64,000 nucleotides of DNA, taken from positions 104,422,480 to 104,486,479 of the forward strand of contig NC_064825.1 of the NCBI RefSeq assembly GCF_024166365.1. Direction: 5' to 3'. The stretch is from Elephas maximus indicus (lineage: Eukaryota > Chordata > Mammalia > Proboscidea > Elephantidae). Positions within the stretch are counted from its first letter, which is position 1; the number at the start of each line of letters is the position of its first letter. The position numbers and the translations under genes were made by a program. Of the stretch, positions 10,831 to 21,532 are shown piece after piece. The notes under the pieces are model-generated. The model saw nothing but the letters and a program-made list of their open reading frames with translations, was not told the origin of the DNA and did not search any database.

Positions 10831-12972
10831 TGATAGCACTAAAATCATGCCTATCCATAATTACCCTGAATGTAAACGGACTAAATGTACCAACAAAGAG
10901 ACAGAGAGGGGCAGAACGGATTAAAAAACAAGCTCCATCTATATGCTGCCTACAAGAGACACACCTTAGACTTAGAGACACAAACAAACTAAAACTCAAA
11001 GGATGGAAAATATATTAAGCAAACAACAATCAAGAAAGAGCAGGAGTGGCAATATTAATTTCTGACAAAATAGCCTTTAAAGTTAAATCCATCAGAAAGG
11101 ATAAGGAAGGACACTATATAATGATTAAAGGGACAATACACCAAGAAGATATAACCATATTAAATATTTATGCACCCAATGACAGGGCTGCAAGATACAT
11201 AAAACAAACTCTATCAGCATTGAAAAGTGAGACAAACAGCTCCAAAATAATAGTAGATGACATGATGTTATATACAGACAACCATAAGAAATCCTCCCAA
11301 AACTACTGAAACTAATAGAAGAGTTCGGCAGAGTATCAGGATACAAGATAAACATACAAAAATCAGTTGGATTCCTCTACACCAACAAAAAGAACATCGA
11401 AGAGGAAATCACCAAATCAATGCCATTTACAGTAGCCCCCAAGAACATAAAATACTTAGGAGCAAATCTTACCAGAGATGTAAAAGACTTATACAAAGAA
11501 AACTACAGTACACTTCTGCAAGAAACTAAAAAGGACCTACATAAGTGGAAGAACATACCTTGCTCGTGGATAGGAAGACTTAACATTATAAAAATATCTG
11601 TCCTACCAAAAGTGATCTATATATTTAATGCAATTCCCATCCAAATCCCAACAACATTCTTTAATGAGATGGAGAAACAAATCACCGATTTCATATGGAG
11701 GGGAAAGAGGCCCCGGATAAATAAGGCATTACTGAAAAAGAAGAACAAAGTGGGAGGCCTTACTTTACCTGAGTTTAGAACCTATTATACTGCCACAGTA
11801 GTCAAAACAGCCTGGTACTGGTACAACAACAGATACATGGTCCAATGGAACAGAATTGAGAACCCAGACATAAATCCATCCACATATGAGCGGTTGATAT
11901 TTGACAAAGGCCCCAAAACAGTTAAATGGGGAAAACATAGTCTTTTTAACAAATGGTGCTGGCATAACTGGATATCCATCTGCAAAAAAATGAAACAAGA
12001 CCCATACCTCACTCCATGCACAAAAACTAACTCACAATGGATCAAAGACCTAAATATAAAATCTAAAATGATAAAGATCATGGGAGAAAAAATATGGACA
12101 ACTTTAGGAGCCCTAATACATGGCATAAACAGTATAGAAAACATTATAAAGAAGAAAACTAGATAAATGGGAGCTCCTAAAAATCAAACACTTATGCTCA
12201 TCCAAAGACTTCACCAAAAGAGTAAAAAGATTACCTACAGACTGACAAAAAGGTTTTAGCTATGACATTTCTGATCAGCACCTGATCTCTAAAATCTACG
12301 TAATACTGCAAAAACTCAACTGCAAAAAGACAAATAACCCAATTAAAAAATGGGCAAAAGGTATGAATAGACTACTAAAGAAGACATTCAAGTAGCTAAC
12401 AGATATATGAGGAAATGTGCACAATCATTAGCCATTAGAGAAATGCAGATCAAAACTACAATGAGATTTTATCTCACTTCAACAAGGCTGGCATTAATCC
12501 AAAAAACACAAAATAATAAATGTTGGAGAGGCTGTGGAGAGATTGGAACACTTCTACAGTTCTGGTGGGAAAGTCAAATGGTACAACCACTTTGGAAATC
12601 GATTTGGTGCTTCCTTAAAAAGCTAGAAATAGAACTACCATACGATTCAGCAATCCCACTCCTTGGAATATATCCTAGAGAAATAAGAGCCTTTACAAGA
12701 ACAGACATATGCACACCCATGTTTATTGCAGCACTGTTTACAATATCAAAAAGATGGAAGCAACCAAGGTGCCCATCAATGGATGAATGGATGAATAAAT
12801 TATGGTATATTCGCACAATAGAATACTAAGCATCGATAAAGAACAGTGACGAATCTGTGAAACATTTCATAACATGGAGGAACCTGGAAGGCATTATGCT
12901 GAGTGAAATGAGTCAGTTGCAAAAGGACAAATATTGTATAAGACCACTATTATACGAGCTTGAGAAATAGTT
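10831..12972 (+). pseudogene. L1 copy 1 ORF2 (endonuclease/reverse transcriptase), broken and internally deleted
   Basis: ORF2 supplies an apurinic-type endonuclease and a reverse transcriptase. The endonuclease start is recognisable (LNVNGLN with the metal-binding Asn, and CCLQETHLR with the catalytic Glu), but a stop interrupts it near 11016. At about 11254-11260 the endonuclease domain joins directly to the reverse-transcriptase active site (VDDMMLYTDN standing for FADDMMLYTEN), so about 1.7 kb is lost relative to copy 2. After this the thumb region (11420-12166) is open. The C-terminal zinc-knuckle region at about 12518-12580 has lost its His and two of its Cys (TLLQFWWES for TLLHCWWEC). 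Confidence 0.88.
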
Positions 12973-13004
12973 TAAACTGAGAAGAAAATATTCTTTTGTG
13001 GTCA

Positions 13005-13042
13005 CGAGCAGGGGGAGGGAGGGAGGGTGGGAGGGGGGTATT
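13005..13042 (+). other. G-rich tract in the L1 3' UTR
   Basis: Runs of three or more G separated by single A or T (gggaggg repeated, then gtgggaggggggta) can form a G-quadruplex. L1 3' UTRs in mammals typically carry such a tract; equivalent ones lie near 26936-26966 and 61692-61720 in the other copies. Confidence 0.6.
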
Positions 13043-14085
13043 CACTAATTAGATAGTAGATAAGAACTACTTTAGGTGAAGGGAAAGACAGCACACAGTT
13101 CTGGGGAGGTCAGCACAATTGGACTAAACCAAAAGCAAAGAAGTTTCCTGAATAAACTGAATGCTTCGAAGGCCAGCATTGCAGGGGCAGGGGTCTGGGG
13201 ACCATGGTTTCAGGGAACATCTAAGTCAATTGGCATAATAAAATCTATTAAGAAAACATTCTGCATCCCACTTTGAGGAGTGGCGTCTGGGGTCTTAAAC
13301 ACTAGAAAGCAGCCATCTAAGATGCATCAATTGGTCTCAACCCACCTGGATCAAAGGAGAATGAAGAACACCAAGGTCAGAAGGTGATTACGAGCCCCAG
13401 AGACAGAAAGGGCCACATGAACCAGCGACTACATCATCCTGAGACCAGAAGAACTAGATGGTGCCCAACTACAACCAATGACTGCCCTGACAGGGAACAC
13501 AACAGAGAACCCCTGAGGGAGCAGGAGAGCAGTGAGATGCAGACCCCAACTTCTCATAAGACCAGACTTAATGGTCTGACTGAGACTGGAAGGACCCCGG
13601 TGGTCACGGTCCCCAGACCTTCTGTTGCCCCAGGACAGGAATCATTCCCGAAGCAAACTCTTCAGACACGGCTTGGACTGGACAATTGGTTGGAGAGGGT
13701 TGCTGGTGAGGAGTGAGCTTCTTGGATCAGGTGGACACGTGAGACTATGTTGGTGTCTCCTGCCTGGAGGGGAGAGGAGAGGGTGGAGGGGGTTAGAAGC
13801 TGGCGAAAAGGACATGAAAAGAGAGAGTGGAGGGAGAGAGCAGGCTGTCTCATTAGGGGGAGAGTAATTGGGAGTGTGTAGCAAGGTGTATATGGGTTTT
13901 TGTGTAAGAGACTGACTTGGTTTGTAAATTTTCACTTAAAGCACAATAAAAATTAGTTTAAAAATATATATATTTCAGTATAAACCCATTTTAGGCTACA
14001 AGGAATTATAGCTAATGGTTCTTTGCAATGATGAAGGAATCCTCTAAAGAGGAAGGAAGGAAAACACAGGGTCACTGTACAAAAA

Positions 14086-14505
14086 ATAATCAGTTGACGT
14101 TCCACCATTTAGGAGGTAGCATATGATCAAGAACCAATGGTAGTGAAGGAAGATGTCCAAGCTGCAATGAAGGAACTGGCAAAAAAAAATAGGGCCCCAG
14201 GAATTGACGGAATACCAGTTGAGATGTTTCAACCAACGGATGCAATGCTGGTAGTGCTCACTCTTTTATGCCAAGACATTTTTGAAGACAGCTGCCTGGC
14301 CAACTGACAGGAAAAGATCCATATTTATGCCTACTCCTAAGAAAGGTGATTCAACAAAATTCCAGAACTATCAAACAATATCATTAGTATCACATGCAAG
14401 CAAGAAGAATGGGTCATCAGGATTAGAGGAAGACTCATTAACAACCTGCGTTATGCAGATGGCACAACCTTGCTTGCTGAAAGTGAAGAGGACTCGCAGT
14501 ACTTA
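14086..14505 (+). mobile_element. RTE LINE fragment, plus strand, internally deleted
   Basis: Sense RTE reverse-transcriptase sequence: the 'APGIDGIPVEMFQ' block, 'PTDRKRSIFMPTPKKGDSTKFQNY', then a jump to 'GRLINNLRYADGTTLLAESEED' without the segment between. It meets an antisense RTE at about 14505, making a fold-back. Confidence 0.8.
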
Positions 14506-14560
14506 TGCAGGTTGTTAATAAGTTTTCCTCTAATCCTGATGCCCCATTCTTCTTCATATA
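14402..14560. repeat. RTE-derived inverted repeat (hairpin)
   Basis: Arms of about 55 bases (near 14405-14460 and 14502-14558) are close reverse complements, both from the RTE 'GIRIRGRLINNLRYAD' segment, with about 40 bases between them. Key shared piece: aggattagaggaa on one strand, ttcctctaatcct on the other. Confidence 0.75.
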
Positions 14561-14597
14561 GTCCAGCTTCTCCGATTATTTGCTCAGCATCCCAAAC

Positions 14598-14714
14598 CCA
14601 GTGCTGTCGAGTCGATTCCGACTCATAGCGACCCTATAGGACAGAGTAGAACTGCCCCATAGAGTTTCCAAGGAGCGCCTGATGGATTCGAACTGCAGAC
14701 CCTTTGGTTAGCAG
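14598..14714 (-). mobile_element. AfroSINE, short antisense copy inside the RTE
   Basis: A well-preserved antisense AfroSINE lacking its head: gtgctgtcgagtcgattccg, ggacagagtagaactgcccc, aaggagcgcctgatggattc, then the region before the head. It interrupts the RTE reverse-transcriptase sequence just before 'YADD'. Its low divergence suggests it is one of the younger SINEs here. Confidence 0.88.
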
Positions 14715-14951
14715 TAGTAGCACTTAGATTGAATAGTTAGTGGTGAAAGGAAACAACCCTGACCTACACCTTTCTTGACTTTAAACCATGCACCATCCCC
14801 TTGTTCTGTTTGCATGACTGCCTCTTGAACCAGGTACAGATTCCTCAGGAGCACAATTAAGTGTTCCAGAATTCCCATTCTTTGCAATGTTACCCATAAT
14901 TTGTTAGGATCCACACAAATGCCTGTGCATAGTTAATAACACACAGGTAAA

Positions 14952-15025
14952 CATCTTTCTGATACTCTCTGCTTTCAGCCAGAATCCTTCATCTTTCTGA
15001 TATTCTCTGCTTTCAGCCAGAATCC
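14952..15025. repeat. 38-bp tandem duplication within the RTE
   Basis: A segment beginning catctttctgat and ending cagccagaatcc occurs twice, at 14952 and 14990. It duplicates part of the 'AESREYQKD' coding segment of the RTE. Confidence 0.85.
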
Positions 15026-15972
15026 ATCTGACATCAGCAATGATATCCCTGGTTCTGTGTTCTCTTCTAAATTCATCTTGGATTTCTGGAATTTCCATGT
15101 CGATACACAGCTGCAACTGCTTTTGAATGATCTTCAGCAAAATTTTGCTTATATGTGATATTAATGATATTGTTGGATAATTTCTACATTCAATTGAATC
15201 ACCATTCTTGGGAATAGGCATAAATATGGATCTCTTCAGTTAGCTGGCCACGTAGCTGTCTTCCAAGTTTCTTGGCGTAGATGAGCAAGCATCCATTTGT
15301 TGAACATCTCAAATGGTATTCTGTCAATTCCTGGTGCCTTGTTTTTTGCCAATGCCTTCAGTGCATTTTGGACTTTTTCCTTCAGTACCATTGGTTCCTG
15401 ATCATATATCACCTCCTCAAATTGTTGAACACTGACCAATTCTTTTTGGTATAGTGATTTTGTGTATTCCTTCCATCTTCTTTTGATGCTTCCTGCATCG
15501 TTTAATATTTTCCCTGTAGAATCTTTCAGTATTGCAATTCAAGGCTTGAATTTTTTCTTCTGTTCTTTCAGCTTGAGAAATGCTGGACGTGTTCTTCCCT
15601 TTTTGTTTTCTATCTCCAGGTCTTTGCACATGTCATCATAATACTTAATTTTGTCTTCTCAAGCCCTGCTTTGAAATCTTCTGTTCAGCTCTTTTACTTC
15701 ATCATTTTTTCCTTTTGCTTTAGCTACTCAACTTTCAAGAGCAAGTTTCAGAGTCTCTTCTGATATTCATTTTGGTCTTTTCTTTCTTTCCCGTATTTTT
15801 AATGACCTCTTGCTTTCTTCAGTATGATGTCCTTGATATCATTCCACAACTCATCTGGTCTTTAGTCGTTTGTGTTCAAGGTGTCAAATCTATTCTAGAG
15901 ACTGTGTCTAAATTCAGGTGGGATATACTCAAGGTCATACTTTGGCTGTCGTTAACTTGTTCTGATTTTCTT

Positions 15973-17478
15973 GAAACACCTCAGTTGGCATTCCATCAAT
16001 TCCTGGAGCCTTGTTTTTCACCAATGCCTTCAGAGTAGCTTGGACTTCTTCCTTCTGTACCATCGGTTCCTGATCATATGCCACCTCTTGAAATGGTTGA
16101 ACTTTGACTAATTCTTTTTGGCATAATGACTCTGTGTATTCTTTCCATTTTCTTTTGATGCTTCCTGCATCGTTTAATATTTTTTCCCATGGAATCCTTC
16201 ACTATTACAACTCGAGCTTGAATTTTTTCTTCAGTTCTTTCACCTTGAGAAACGCCGAGCGTGTTCTTCCCTTTTGGTTTTCCATCTCCAGCTCTTTGCA
16301 CATGTCATTATAATGCTTTACTTTTTCTTCTTGAGTCGCCCTTTGAAATCTTCTGTTCAGTTCTTTTACTTCATCATTTTCCTGTGTTTTGACTATGCAA
16401 AGGCATTCGACTGTGTGCATCATAACAAATTATGGATAACATTTTGAAGAATGGGAATTCCAGAACACTTAATTGTGCTCGTGAGGAAACTTTACATAGA
16501 TCAAAAGGCAGTTATTAGGATAGAACAAGTGGATACTGATTGGTTTAAAGTTAGGAAAGGTGTGCATCAAGGTTGTATTCTTTCATCATAGCTACTCAAT
16601 CTGTATGCTGAGCAAATAATATGAGAAACTGGACTATATGAAGAAGAACGGGGCATCAGGATTGGAGGAAGACTCATTAACAACCTGTGCTATTCAGATG
16701 ACACAACCTTGCTTGCTGAAAGTGAAGAGGACTTGAAGCACTTACTACTGAAGATCAAAGATCACAGCCTTCAGTATGGATTGCACCTCAACATAAAGAA
16801 AATAAAAATCCTCACGACTGGATCAATGAGCAACATCTTGATAAACGGAGAAAAGATTGAAGTTGTCCAGGATTTCATTTTACTTGGATCCACAATCAAC
16901 AGCCATGGAAGCAGCAGTCAAGAAATCAAAAGACGCATTGCATTGGGTAAATCTGCTGCAAAGGACCTCTTTAAAGTGTTGAAGAGCAAAGAGATCACCT
17001 TGAACACTGAGGTGCGCCTGACCCAAGCCATGGTATTTTCAGTAGCATCATGTGCGTGTGAAAGCTGGACAATGAATAAGGAAGCCCGAAGAAGCACTGA
17101 TGCCTTTGAATTGTGGTGTTGGCGAAGAATATTGAATATACCATGGACTGCCAAAAGAACGAACAAATCTGTCTTAGAAGAAGTACAACCAGAACGCTCC
17201 TTAGAAGCAAGGATGGCGAGACAGCGTATTCCATAATTTGGAGATGTTGTCAGGAGGGATCAGTCCCTGGAGACGGACATCATGTTTGGCAGAGTACAGG
17301 GTCAGTGGAAAACAGGAAGACCCTCAACAAGATGGATTGACACAGTGGCTGCAACAATGAGCTCAAGCATAACAACAATTGTAAGGATGGCTCAGGACCG
17401 GGCAGTGTTTCATTCTGTTGTGCATAAGGTCACTATGAGTTGGAACTGACTCGACAGCACCTAACAACAACAACAAAA
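15973..17478 (+). mobile_element. Younger RTE LINE with 5' inversion, inserted in the older RTE
   Basis: The 5' part (15973 to about 16387) is antisense and encodes the linker and early reverse transcriptase ('NDEVKELNRRFQRATQEEK', then 'KNKAPGIDGMPTEVF'). The 3' part (about 16388-17478) is sense, from 'DYAKAFDCVHHNKLW' to the family's tail and a CAA run. The segment between these two parts is missing. This is the pattern left by twin priming. An 8-base duplication, attttctt, flanks it at 15965-15972 and 17479-17486, and the older RTE resumes in register on both sides. A long open segment remains at 16709-17236, but the element as a whole is dead. Confidence 0.9.
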
Positions 17479-17486
17479 ATTTTCTT

Positions 17487-18540
17487 CAGTTTCAATTTGA
17501 ACTTGCATATGAGCGATTGATGGTTTGTTCCGATGTCAGCCCTTGGCCTCATTCTGACTGATGATATTGAACTTTTTCATCATCTCTTTCCAAAGATGTA
17601 GTCGATTTGATTCCTGTGTATTCCATCGGGTGAGGTCCACGTGTACAGTCGTCGTTTATGTTGGTGAAAAAAATATTTGCAATGAAGAAGTTGTTAGTTT
17701 TGCAAAATTCAGTCATGCAATCTCTGGCATCATTTCTTGCACCAAGGCCATACTTTCCAACTACAAATCCTTCTTCTTTGTTTCCAACTTTCACATTCCA
17801 ATTGGCGGTAATTATCATTGAATCCTGATTGCATGTTCGATCAATTTCAGACTGCCGAAGTTGGCAAAAATCTTCAATTTCTTCACCTTTGGCCTTAGTG
17901 GTTAGTGGGTAAAGTTGAATAATAGTCATATTAACTGGTCTTCCTTGTAGGTGTATGAATATTATCCTATCACTGACAGCGCTATACTTCAGGATAGATC
18001 TTGAGATGTTCCTTTTGACTATGAATCCAACGTCATTCCTCTTCAAGCTGTCATTCCCAGGATACTAGACCATATGATTGTCTAATTCAAAATGACCAAT
18101 ACCAGTCCATTTCAGCTCACTAATGCCTAGGATACCAATCTTTATGTGTTCCATTTCATTTTTGATGATTTCCAATTTTCCTAGATTCATACTTTGTACA
18201 TTCTGGGTTCTGATTGTTAATGGATGTTTACAGCTGTTTCTTCTCATTTTGAGTTGTGCCTCATCAGCTAATGAAGGTCCCAAAAGCTTCATTGTATTGA
18301 AGTCTTTAAAGTTGACTCTACTTTGAAGAGGCAGCTCTTCCCCAGTTGTATTTTTAGTGCCTTTCAACCTGAAGGGCTCATCTTCTGGCACTATATCAGA
18401 CAATGTTCAGCTGCTATTCATAAGATTTCCACTGGCTAATTCTTTTCAGAAGTAGAAGTTGAGTTCTTCTTCCTAGTCTGTCTTAGTCTGGAAGCTCAGC
18501 TGGAACCTGTCACCAATGGGTGACCCTGCTAGTATTTGAG
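17487..18540 (-). mobile_element. Older RTE LINE, minus strand, 5' portion with endonuclease
   Basis: This is the upstream half of the RTE interrupted by the 5'-inverted copy. Read right to left it holds a 5' leader (near 18480-18540), an N-terminal stretch (18065-18403: 'RTQNVQSMNLGKLEIIKNEM' and 'IGILGISELKWTGIGHFE') and the rest of the apurinic-type endonuclease (17549-18046: 'DFCQLRQSEIDRTCNQDSMI', 'NWNVKVGN', 'EFCKTNNFFIANIFF'). The ISELKWTG segment contains the catalytic Glu. In 'ANWNVKVG' the metal-binding Asp usual for this family (GDWNAKVG) is replaced by Asn. The frame is disrupted between the two parts, so it is dead. Confidence 0.85.
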
Positions 18541-18554
18541 TACCAGTGGCATAG

Positions 18555-18625
18555 CTTTGAACATATATATATATGTAAATATAGATAAATGATATATATA
18601 TGTGTATACATATATCTCAAATGTT
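18555..18625. repeat. TA-rich microsatellite
   Basis: Interrupted (AT)n/(TATG)n runs (atatatatatatgtaaat and following). The next 180 bases up to 18810 hold nothing recognisable. Confidence 0.7.
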
Positions 18626-18810
18626 TTTGTTTTCTTCCCTCCCTACTCTATTACTTATTATATGATATAAGATATAATCAAGGCTAGTGCAATTTTGGTT
18701 TTACACATGTTAGTTTTATCATGTTAGGTTCAACATAACTTTATATATTTTTTTTTATTTAGAGATTATGCATTATTTAGGGATTTACAGGTGACAAGTT
18801 GACAAGGAGT

Positions 18811-19323
18811 GTACTGTGATGGTTAAGGTTAGGTGTCAGCTTTGCTAGACCATAATTCTGAGTGCTTTGGCAGGTTTGATGGATGTGTCACGGTGGTGTG
18901 ATCTGTTGTGAGCTGCCAATCAGTTGAAAAGGGAACTTCCTTAAGGATGTGGCCTGCATCCAAGGTATATGGATGTTCTTGCAAAGTTCGCTCTCGATTC
19001 TCCATCTGACTAGTCACCCTCTGACCTTAAGTTCTTGGGAACTGAGACAGCAGCCTGTCATCTGACCTGCAGGTTTTATAAGTTGCCAGCTCCTACAGCC
19101 CCATAATCCAGCTTCCTGCCATTTTTCCCTGTTCATTTTAGGTTCGTCACCCCCTGCAACCATGTGCATCAGGAGAAGCTGCCAGCCTTACCAACAGATT
19201 TGAGACTTGTCAGCCTCCACAACTGTGTCAGCCATTTCCTTGAAATGAATCTCTCTCTATATATATATACATATATATGCTTCACTGGTTTTGCTCCTCT
19301 AGAGAACCTGGCCTAAGGCAACA
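18811..19323 (+). mobile_element. Old LTR-like repeat, probably ERVL class (fossil)
   Basis: It opens with tgtgatggttaag and ends with 'gagaacctggcctaaggcaaca' in outline. Near its end is a pyrimidine/TA run after a 'catttccttgaaatgaatctc' segment. Short TG...CA ends and this overall order match what I remember of ERVL-type LTRs. There is no internal coding part nearby, so it would be a solo LTR. It is broken and old. It could be another old dispersed repeat. Confidence 0.4.
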
Positions 19324-19454
19324 AGGGAGAGTTTTGATTTTCTGTCCTGTAAAAGAAATACAAAGTCAGGTAGGTGAAGTTGGCTTCAAATGGTTGTAGA
19401 CACTGATTCCCTCTATTCAGTAATTATTAGCTCTTAATTTTCAGGTTACTTTCT

Positions 19455-19690
19455 TTCTTTAATTTTTTTTAAATTTTATTTTGGTGAAAGTATATAAATC
19501 CAAAATACATCATTTCAACAATTTCTACATGTACAATTCAGTGATATATTCAAGATGTGTTACCATTTCTCACTATCCTTTTCCACACTATTCTACCACC
19601 ATTATCCTAAACTCACTGCCACCTAAATTGCCCATACGACCTTTTGAGTTACTAGTTGTCAATTTTATTTCACATAGATAATTCTTTAAA
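19455..19690 (-). mobile_element. Old L1 3'-UTR-like fragment, antisense
   Basis: The stretch running from 'ttattttggtgaaag' through 'tgtacaattcagtgatat' to 'cactatccttttccacac' resembles the complement of the 3' part of old mammalian L1 families. No coding sequence is left. The family assignment is from memory. Confidence 0.45.
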
Positions 19691-19724
19691 AAAACATAAT
19701 ACTCAAAGCAGAGGTACTTTACTA

Positions 19725-19752
19725 ATTAATATATATATATACACACACACAT
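19725..19752. repeat. (TA)n(CA)n microsatellite
   Basis: Alternating TA run passing directly into a CA run. Confidence 0.8.
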
Positions 19753-19825
19753 AAGTTCAGAGTATAGTTTTGATTTAAGCTTTAAAGGTTAAAGATTACC
19801 TCAAGACAAAAGTTCCAAGTGCTCA

Positions 19826-19987
19826 CAAAAAACAGTTGAATATTTGTACATCAGCTATAAACAAACTAAAAAGGAAATTAAGAAAGAAATCCCCTTTATA
19901 ATAGCATCTAAAATAATAAAATACCCATGAATAACTTTAGACAAAAGAGTGAAAGACTTGTACACAGAAAATTATAAAACAATACTA
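19826..19987 (+). mobile_element. Old L1 ORF2 fragment
   Basis: One frame reads the L1 reverse-transcriptase thumb region, 'KKEIKKEIPFIIASKIIKY' and then 'LDKRVKDLYTENYKTIL', with one in-frame stop between them. The equivalent in L1 copy 2 is at about 25310-25430. It is clearly more diverged than the L1 that follows. Confidence 0.8.
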
Positions 19988-21532
19988 AGGAGGTGGGGCC
20001 AAGATGGCTGACTAGGTAGAAGCTAGCTCAGATCCCTCTTGCAAAAAAACTCAGAAAACCAAGTGAATCGATCACATACATGACAATCTACGAACACTGG
20101 CCATCAAACACAGATCTAAAGAGTTGACCTGAGTGACAGGGGAGTGAAAAGCTGTGCCCTGAAGCAGCAACCGCTTCTGGAACCGGGGTCTGGCTCCACA
20201 GTCTTGAGCCCTCGAGGTTCCCTGGTGCCAAGTGGCGGGGCTGATTGCGGCTCACTGAGGCAGAGCAAGCACGGGACACAGCCCTAACCCCTGGGCTCCT
20301 GGGGTAACCTCAGTAGAGACTCAGCCAGTGCAAGAAGGCTGCACACTGATGCGGCTAACGAGAGAATGAGCAACCACAGGGAAGGAGCGACAGTTTTCGG
20401 AGCCTGGAGCCAGTGTCCCAATCAGAAAACCTTGGCTCTGGGCTTTGGACTGGGAGTGGAGGAGCTGACCACAGCTTCTGAGACAGCACAAGCATGGGAG
20501 ATGGGCCTGACCCTCGGGGGTGATCTCAACCCAGCCAGCACACACAGGCTACATGCCCCTCGAGAATCTCAGATAAAACAGTCATCACCAAGCAAGATAA
20601 GTAACTTTGTCTATATTGCTGGGTGCTACTCTCTCCCTCCCTGCCCAGGCAGCTTCATTAACATTGGGATTTCCTGGGCCAGGGAGTGAAGTGCTCTGCA
20701 TTTTTCCTTTGTGTGTGTGTGTCTTTTCCAAACCCATTCTCTTGGCCGGAGAAAAGCAGCTACTAAAAACCCAGAGACCAAAAATTCTTCCCTGACTTCC
20801 CTAAATTGGAATAAAAATACAGAACCAGCTCCACCCAAGCATATGAGATCCACAGTCTTGGGCTTTCATTCTAACAGGGAACAAGGTGGCTATTATAATG
20901 CAAAGGCAATTCTGTTAGAGATCTGACTGTAATTGTTTTAGTGGATCACTGGAAAGACAAGTTTTCCAGGTCTGATATCTCTACCTATTAAACAGAGCCC
21001 TCTCTGATCCACAATGGGGAACTGAGGGCTGAAGCTCCACCCAAACCACCTAACCACCTGCCAAAGGGGTCTAAGGATAGTGACAAGTACCATTCTGAAG
21101 AGGTGCTTGCTTTGGGTGCCTAAGGTACAGCTGCAGAGCCCACCCACCAAAGTGCTTTAGGAATAGAGACACACCTACCTCACTGGCACTTGGGGGAAGC
21201 CTGTCAGCATCCTGCCCCCACTGGAGTGAGATCCCCTGCTGCTACTAGAATCTGGTGCACACAACTATCACCACTACTCCTCTAAGTGAATAGGTGACAG
21301 TCTACACCACACACTTGATGACCCAAAATCAGATTCTATTCAAGAATAGTGAATGGACTCTTAGGGTTATATATCTGATAACAGCCCAAACCAGCTGCTA
21401 ATAGGACATAAGTGATCCAAAGGATACAACAATCAAGACAGTGCAATCTAGTAGCCCATCTGAGTATATTGAAAGAAAACAAAACAAGGTAAGACTCAGT
21501 GAGCAAATATAAATCACTACAATATCTTATAG

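Larger units (their letters stand above)
8061..13970 (+). mobile_element. L1 LINE copy 1, both ends present, internally deleted
   Basis: It starts with an L1 5' UTR (gggacagagccaggatggca), followed by about 1.3 kb of UTR, a broken ORF1 (9352-10357), an inter-ORF region, a broken and internally deleted ORF2 (about 10831-12972) and a 3' UTR with a G-rich tract and AATAAA at 13945-13950. It ends in a short A/T-rich tail. AT-rich flanks make a target duplication hard to define; a short aaaaatata-like match is possible. Both termini are retained although about 1.7 kb of ORF2 is missing, so the loss is internal and not a 5' truncation. It cannot move by itself. Confidence 0.9.
14506..15964 (-). mobile_element. 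Older RTE LINE, minus strand, 3' portion (interrupted)
   Basis: This is the downstream half of an older minus-strand RTE whose upstream half is 17487-18540. Read from right to left it runs from the linker ('YDLEYIPPEFRH', 'RPDELWNDIKDIILK') through 'VQQFEEVIYDQEPMVLKE' and 'ALAKNKAPGIDRIPFEMF' to 'RMGILEHLIVLLRNLY' and 'VMQTEQGDGAWFKVKKGVGQGCFLSPL'. It is broken by several frame changes, a 38-bp tandem duplication (14952-15025) and an AfroSINE (14598-14714). It stops at the fold-back and lacks a true 3' end. Confidence 0.85.

Noticed and set aside
13384-13935. Several overlapping open frames of 60-110 codons
   Set aside because: They lie in the L1 3' UTR on both strands; similar chance frames appear at the same place in L1 copies 2 and 4.
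16709-17236. 175-codon open frame as a functional gene
   Set aside because: It is part of the RTE reverse-transcriptase ORF, flanked by the inversion junction and a frame break.
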